From contig NZ_CP136921.1 of assembly GCF_033100095.1 (NCBI RefSeq), positions 3,809,001 to 3,873,000 on the forward strand: 64,000 nucleotides of DNA, written 5' to 3'. The notes under the pieces were generated by a model. That model was not told the origin of the DNA. It made no database searches and saw nothing but the letters and a program-made list of their open reading frames with translations. The translations under genes and the position numbers were made by a program. This DNA comes from Diaphorobacter limosus. Its GTDB lineage: Bacteria; Pseudomonadota; Gammaproteobacteria; Burkholderiales; Burkholderiaceae_C. This document shows, piece after piece, positions 60,003-64,000 of the stretch (the first letter of the stretch is position 1; each line of letters begins with the position of its first letter).

Positions 60003-60029
60003 CCAAAACTGTCACCAGACTGTCACCAA
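60003..60029 (+). repeat. Right-end 11-base repeats, candidate integrase arm sites
   Basis: ACTGTCACCAG at 60008-60018 and ACTGTCACCAA at 60019-60029 repeat the tandem pair of the left end in the same orientation and spacing, within a shared 26-base direct repeat. They lie 47 bases inside attR. Confidence 0.72.
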
Positions 60030-60030
60030 G

Positions 60031-60064
60031 AAAAAAGCGCGCTACCGGTTTGATAGCGCGCTTT
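60031..60064 (-). terminator. Island-supplied terminator for tRNA-Lys
   Basis: AAAGCGCGCTA pairs with TAGCGCGCTTT, and on the minus strand a T-run follows (60036-60031). It lies just beyond the 3' end of tRNA-Lys and replaces the original terminator now left behind at 51387-51419. Confidence 0.8.
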
Positions 60065-60076
60065 CCTTTGCTGTAT

Positions 60077-60125
60077 TGGTGGGCCCTGAAGGATTCGAAC
60101 CTTCGACCAACGGATTAAGAGTCCG
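60077..60125 (-). repeat. attR within tRNA-Lys
   Basis: This 49-base stretch is identical to 51430-51478. It spans the 3' part of the tRNA from the anticodon stem to CCA, so integration rebuilt a complete tRNA gene here. Confidence 0.92.
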
Positions 60126-60152
60126 CTGCTCTACCAACTGAGCTAAGAGCCC
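60077..60152 (-). tRNA. tRNA-Lys (anticodon CTT)
   Basis: On the minus strand the acceptor stem GGGCTCT pairs with AGGGCCC, with encoded CCA. The D arm AGCTCAGTTGGTAGAGC, the anticodon arm GCGGA-CTCTTAA-TCCGT (anticodon CTT) and the T arm GAAGG-TTCGAATCCTTC are complete. Its 3' half is provided by the inserted element. Confidence 0.95.
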
Positions 60153-60235
60153 TCTCTTTTCAGAGGCGCTGCAATGCAGCACAGCCGCGAATTATGCACC
60201 AAGTTTGGGTGCCTCCAGAAAAGATGGCAAAAAAT

Positions 60236-61213
60236 TCACATCAGCAGGTGCTCGCCCGCGTTGTCGCCGCCCAGGATCACGTAGTTCACCTTGCGGATGT
60301 CCATGAGTTTTTTGCCGCCCGAGTAGCTGATGGAGCTTTGGATGTCCTGCTCCATCTCGGTCAGCGTGTCGGCCAGCTTGCCCTTGATCGGTTCGAGGAT
60401 GCGTTTGCCCTCCACATGCCGGTACTCGCCCTTGTTGAAGTCGCTGGCCGAGCCGTAGTACTCCTTGTACAGCTCCCCGTCCACCTCCACGGTATGGCCG
60501 GGGGACTCTTCGTGGCCCGCGAACAGCGAGCCAATCATGACCATGGTGGCGCCAAAGCGGATGCTCTTGGCGATGTCGCCGTGGCTTCTGATGCCGCCGT
60601 CGGCAATGATGGGCTTGGTGGCCACGCGCGCGCACCACTTCATGGCCGACAGCTGCCAGCCGCCCGTGCCAAAGCCGGTTTTCAGCTTGGTGATGCAGAC
60701 CTTGCCCGGGCCCACGCCCACCTTGGTGGCGTCGGCGCCCCAGTTCTCCAGGTCGATCACTGCCTCGGGTGTAGCCACGTTGCCGGCGATGACGAAGGAC
60801 TGCGGCAGGTGTTTTTTGAGGTAGCCGATCATGTCGCGCACGCTGTCGGAGTGGCCGTGGGCGATGTCGATGGTGATGTACTCGGGCGTCAGCCCTTCGG
60901 CCTTGAGGCGATCGACGGTGTCGTAGTCGGCCTGCTTGATGCCCAGCGAGATCGAGGCAAAGCAGCCCTGGGCGCGCATGTCGCGCACGAACCGCACGTT
61001 GTCCAGATCAAAGCGGTGCATGACGTAGAAGTAGCCGTTCTGGGCCAGCCAGGCGCAGATTTTTTCGTCCACCACGGTTTTCATGTTGGCCGGCACCACC
61101 GGCAGTTTGAAACGGCGCCCGCCCAGTTCCACGCTGGCGTCGCATTCGGATCGGCTTTGCACGCGGCACTTGCGTGGCAGCAGCAGGATGTTGTCGTAGT
61201 CGAAGATTTCCAT
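60236..61213 (-). CDS. guaC: GMP reductase
   Basis: GuaC converts GMP to IMP with NADPH in purine salvage. The 325-residue protein belongs to the IMPDH/GMPR barrel family: [39 protein letters not shown], the catalytic Cys in [16 protein letters not shown] and [18 protein letters not shown]. It lacks the CBS domains of IMP dehydrogenase and matches the short GuaC class. AAGGAG precedes the start. Confidence 0.94.
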   Translation of the reverse strand: MEIFDYDNILLLPRKCRVQSRSECDASVELGGRRFKLPVVPANMKTVVDEKICAWLAQNGYFYVMHRFDLDNVRFVRDMRAQGCFASISLGIKQADYDTVDRLKAEGLTPEYITIDIAHGHSDSVRDMIGYLKKHLPQSFVIAGNVATPEAVIDLENWGADATKVGVGPGKVCITKLKTGFGTGGWQLSAMKWCARVATKPIIADGGIRSHGDIAKSIRFGATMVMIGSLFAGHEESPGHTVEVDGELYKEYYGSASDFNKGEYRHVEGKRILEPIKGKLADTLTEMEQDIQSSISYSGGKKLMDIRKVNYVILGGDNAGEHLLM

Positions 61214-61417
61214 GAGGTTCCAAGCTCCTTAGAAAAGGTCACCAGGGCAGGATTGCACTGGCGTGGGGCGCTTGGCTTGGGCTCCGGCTTTGCGGGCACT
61301 GCCGCAGCTGGCGGCGCCGAACCCTGTTTGCACAGGCGAAAAAAAACCGGGCGTCAAGAAACTTGGGCCCGGTGATTGATTGTACGGGTGCGCAGGATGT
61401 GCAGAAGGTCGCGGGGT

Positions 61418-62104
61418 CTATTCGGGGCGCGGCAGGGGGACCGGCTGGCCGGCGCACAGCGCCTGCGCTGCGGCCACGGTGCGCCCGGCAGCGTCCTGCA
61501 CCCAGCCCAGCAGCCCCAGGCGCTCGACATCGGCGCCGTCGGGAATGCGCATGGGGCGCAGATCCGACAGCGCACCGCCGGGCCATTCGCCGTGCCAGGC
61601 ATTGCGCACCACATGGCGCGCGACGGGACTGGCTTCGGCGCCGGCCGGCAGTTGCTCCACCAGCACCAGCCAGAAGCGCAGCGGCGGGCGCGCCTTGGGT
61701 GGCGGGCTGAAGCGGATGATGGTGCCCACGTAGTCGTTGACGGCCGGCCCCATGGCCACGCGCAGGCTGCCGGGCGCGGTGATGAGCGAGTCGGTATGGA
61801 CATCCGTGCCGGCCGGCGCGGCGCGCGCCAGGGCCTGCAGGCGCGCCAGCGCATCGGCAGTGGCAGCGGACGACAGCGGCGCATCGTCGCCCGAGGGCGT
61901 GGGCACGATCCAGTCCACCACCAGGGCCGACGGCCCCGGCGCGGGCGTGTGCGGCTCGCTCCAGCAGGTCGCGCAATCGGCGCTGACGAAGCGCTCGAAC
62001 AACGCAGCCGGCCGCGGCGTGTGGTCGCTGCTGCAGGGCTGGGCGAGGGCGCCGGCCAGCGGCAGCGCGCACAGGCCGGCAGCGATCAGGGCAGGGGTTT
62101 TCAT
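61418..62104 (-). CDS. Secreted protein of unknown function with a CxxC motif
   Basis: This 228-residue protein begins with a signal peptide (about residues 1-22, ALAGALAQP). The mature start contains LFERFVSADCATCWSEP, a CxxC pattern near a Phe/Val strand that recalls the thioredoxin-like DUF1223 family, although the rest is not convincing. Many Pro and Ala residues follow. It is divergent from the helicase gene, with a 34-base gap. Periplasmic location is inferred. Confidence 0.72.
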   Translation of the reverse strand: MKTPALIAAGLCALPLAGALAQPCSSDHTPRPAALFERFVSADCATCWSEPHTPAPGPSALVVDWIVPTPSGDDAPLSSAATADALARLQALARAAPAGTDVHTDSLITAPGSLRVAMGPAVNDYVGTIIRFSPPPKARPPLRFWLVLVEQLPAGAEASPVARHVVRNAWHGEWPGGALSDLRPMRIPDGADVERLGLLGWVQDAAGRTVAAAQALCAGQPVPLPRPE

Positions 62105-62138
62105 CGGTGGGTTCCGGTGGGCTTCCTACAATTCCACC

Positions 62139-64000
62139 ATGCTCCCACAAGATTCGCTTTCCGGCGCCGGTGTGCCGCCATCGGGCCAGGCCGCGCCGCT
62201 GCTGCACGGTCTCAACCCCGAACAACTCGCCGCCGTCACCCTGCCCGCCGGCCATGCGCTGATATTGGCCGGCGCCGGTTCGGGCAAGACGCGCGTGCTG
62301 ACCACGCGCATCGCCTGGCTGCTCTCGACCGGCCAGGCCGCGCCCGGCGGCATCCTGGCCGTCACGTTCACCAACAAGGCGGCCAAGGAGATGCTCACGC
62401 GCCTCTCCGCCATGCTGCCCATCAACGTGCGCGGCATGTGGATAGGCACCTTCCACGGCCTGTGCAACCGCCTGCTGCGCGCGCACCACAAGCTCGCCGG
62501 CCTGCCGCAGACTTTTCAGATTCTGGACACGCAGGACCAGCTCTCGGCCGTCAAGCGTTTGTGCAAGCAGTTCAACGTGGACGAGGAGCGCTTCAAGCCC
62601 AAGGAGCTGGCCTACTTTTTTGCCGGCTGCAAGGAAGAGGGCCTGCGCCCGCGTGACGTGCCGGTGCGTGACGAGGACACGCGCAATAAGGTCGAGCTGT
62701 ACCAGCTCTACGAGGAGCAATGCCAGCGTGAGGGCGTGGTGGATTTTGGCGAGCTGATGCTGCGCAGCTACGAGCTGTTGCGCGACAACGACCCGGTGCG
62801 CGTGCACTACCAGCGGCGCTTTGCCCACATGCTGGTGGACGAGTTTCAGGACACCAACAAGCTGCAGTACGCCTGGCTCAAGCTGCTGGCGGGCGACATG
62901 GTCGATGGCCGCCTGCAAACCCGGGGCAGCGTGATCGCCGTGGGCGACGACGACCAGAGCATCTACGCCTTCCGCGGCGCGCGCGTGGGCAATATGCAGG
63001 ACTTCGTGCGCGAGTTTGGCGTAGAGCGGCAGATCAAGCTGGAGCAGAACTACCGCAGCTACAGCAACATCCTGGATTCGGCCAACGCGCTCATCGCGCA
63101 CAACAGCAAGCGCCTGGGCAAGAACCTGCGCACAAGCCAAGGCCCGGGCGAGCCGGTGCGCGTGTACGAGGCGAATAGCGACCTGGCCGAGGCGCAGTGG
63201 ATGGTGGACGAGATCAGGCAACTGGTGCAGGGTGGCACGGCCACGCGCAGCGAGATCGCCGTGCTCTACCGCAGCAACGCGCAAAGCCGGGTCATCGAAT
63301 CGGCGCTGTTCAACGTCGCCGTGCCGTACCGCGTGTATGGCGGCCTGCGCTTCTTCGAGCGCGCCGAGATCAAGCACGCGCTGGCCTATCTGCGCCTGCT
63401 GGAGAACCCGCACGACGACACCAGCTTCATGCGCGTGGTCAACTTTCCGGCGCGCGGCATAGGGGCGCGCTCGCTGGAATCGCTGCAGGATGTCGCGCGC
63501 CAGATCGGCTGCTCGCTGCACGACGCCGTTAGCAGCATCAGCGGCAAGGCCGGCGCCAACCTGGGCGCCTTTGTGGCCATGATCGACGTGCTGCGCGAGC
63601 AGACCCAGGGGCAGAACCTGCGCGCCATCATCGGGCAGATGCTGCAGGCCAGCGGCCTGATCGAGCACTATCGCAACGAAAAGGAAGGCGCCGACCGGCT
63701 GGAGAACCTGGATGAACTCATCAGTGCGGCCGAGAGCTTTGTCACGCAGGAGGGCTTTGGCAAGGACGCCGTGGCCCTGCCGATCGATGAAACCGGCGCG
63801 CCGCTCACGCAAAGCCCGGCCAGCCAGGGGCTGGACCCGAACGCGCCGCTGCTGAACCAGCCCCTGGTCGATGCCGACACCGGTGAGACCCTGTCGCCGT
63901 TGGCCGCCTTCCTGACCCACGCCGCGCTGGAGGCCGGCGACAACCAGGCCCAGGCCGGGCAGGACGCCGTGCAGCTGATGACCGTGCACGCCAGCAAGGG
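62139..64000 (+). CDS. uvrD: UvrD/PcrA-family DNA helicase, N-terminal part
   Basis: This superfamily I 3'-5' helicase acts in nucleotide-excision and mismatch repair. The frame runs off the window end; 620 residues are visible. Motif Ia/Walker A is ILAGAGSGKTRVL (about residues 42-54), with Ia FTNKAAKEM, Walker B LVDEFQDTNKLQY, motif III GDDDQSIYAFRGA, motif IV QNYRS and, at the end, LMTVHASKG. The ATG at 62139 lies 34 bases from the divergent secreted-protein gene. Confidence 0.95.
   Translation, partial: MLPQDSLSGAGVPPSGQAAPLLHGLNPEQLAAVTLPAGHALILAGAGSGKTRVLTTRIAWLLSTGQAAPGGILAVTFTNKAAKEMLTRLSAMLPINVRGMWIGTFHGLCNRLLRAHHKLAGLPQTFQILDTQDQLSAVKRLCKQFNVDEERFKPKELAYFFAGCKEEGLRPRDVPVRDEDTRNKVELYQLYEEQCQREGVVDFGELMLRSYELLRDNDPVRVHYQRRFAHMLVDEFQDTNKLQYAWLKLLAGDMVDGRLQTRGSVIAVGDDDQSIYAFRGARVGNMQDFVREFGVERQIKLEQNYRSYSNILDSANALIAHNSKRLGKNLRTSQGPGEPVRVYEANSDLAEAQWMVDEIRQLVQGGTATRSEIAVLYRSNAQSRVIESALFNVAVPYRVYGGLRFFERAEIKHALAYLRLLENPHDDTSFMRVVNFPARGIGARSLESLQDVARQIGCSLHDAVSSISGKAGANLGAFVAMIDVLREQTQGQNLRAIIGQMLQASGLIEHYRNEKEGADRLENLDELISAAESFVTQEGFGKDAVALPIDETGAPLTQSPASQGLDPNAPLLNQPLVDADTGETLSPLAAFLTHAALEAGDNQAQAGQDAVQLMTVHASK

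Larger units (their letters stand above)
51430..60125. mobile_element. 8.7-kb integrative element in tRNA-Lys
   Basis: A 49-base direct repeat made of the tRNA-Lys 3' half bounds this segment (51430-51478 and 60077-60125). Inside are a tyrosine integrase at the left end, toxin-antitoxin genes, an AlpA-like regulator, a Toprim/DUF3987 replication protein and unknown proteins. All genes point right and are unlike the housekeeping flanks. There are no recognisable structural phage, relaxase or type IV secretion genes, so it fits a phage satellite or mobilisable island. Whether it still excises is unknown. Confidence 0.9.

Noticed and set aside
61376..62656. Long plus-strand frame covering the secreted-protein gene and the start of the helicase gene
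   Set aside because: It is an Arg/Ala/Gly-rich shadow frame; the minus-strand secreted protein and the plus-strand helicase starting at 62139 explain the DNA.
61239..63989. A 916-codon minus-strand open frame opposite the helicase
   Set aside because: Composition is that of antisense high-GC DNA, and the plus strand carries all UvrD helicase motifs.

Overview
The window is GC-rich chromosomal DNA from a betaproteobacterium, almost certainly a member of the Comamonadaceae (Acidovorax / Alicycliphilus / Comamonas / Delftia group). This rests on the protein repertoire, the gene order around hom-thrC-moeA-moaE-clpB, 6S RNA next to zapA, and short dispersed repeats that I recall as typical of that family. 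No database search was possible, so genus and species are not claimed.

Bases 1-5901 hold the tail of a microaerobic respiration locus: the end of ccoP, ccoG, a FixH-like protein, a small membrane protein, an Fnr/Anr regulator on the opposite strand, anaerobic hemN behind an FNR-type site, and a TauE/SafE-like membrane protein. Bases 6007-9752 encode a translationally coupled cyclic-di-GMP pair (HD-GYP, then PAS-GGDEF-EAL). 6S RNA, zapA and a ZapB-like gene follow on the minus strand.

Bases 10643-32217 are a large cobalamin (B12) and cobalt locus opened by a cobalamin riboswitch: btuB, cobB, cobU, a BtuF-BtuC-BtuD importer, an orphan CbiM, cobO, a second BtuF-like protein, cobW, cobN and a chelatase ATPase/VWA pair. 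These are followed by a second TonB-dependent receptor, a PepSY membrane protein, ogt and bluB. The ATPase and VWA frames meet at a seven-A slippery run followed six bases later by a strong hairpin, which has the architecture of a programmed -1 frameshift. This locus is also littered with REP-like palindromes, one of which carries a small insertion with terminal inverted repeats and an 11-base target duplication.

Bases 32222-51304 are housekeeping genes: a methyltransferase, tRNA-Ser, an Mth938-like protein, alaA, hom, thrC (with a toxin-antitoxin pair wedged between hom and thrC), mobB-moeA-moaD and moaE for molybdenum cofactor, clpB with a heat-shock-type promoter, an aldehyde dehydrogenase, an acetyltransferase, a methyltransferase, dusC, a kinase-like protein and ribD. 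Seven copies of one interspersed repeat lie between 14.5 and 48.4 kb, three of them inside reading frames.

Bases 51430-60125 are an 8.7-kb integrative element in the 3' end of a tRNA-Lys(CTT) gene. It is bounded by a 49-base direct repeat and carries a tyrosine integrase, paired 11-base repeats near both ends, a HigBA-like toxin-antitoxin operon with a winged-helix gene, an AlpA-like regulator, a Toprim/DUF3987 replication protein, an iteron-like repeat cluster and several unrecognised proteins. It has no capsid, tail or conjugation genes, so it looks like a satellite or mobilisable island. The right flank returns to chromosome with guaC, a secreted protein of unknown function and the first part of a UvrD-family helicase running off the end.
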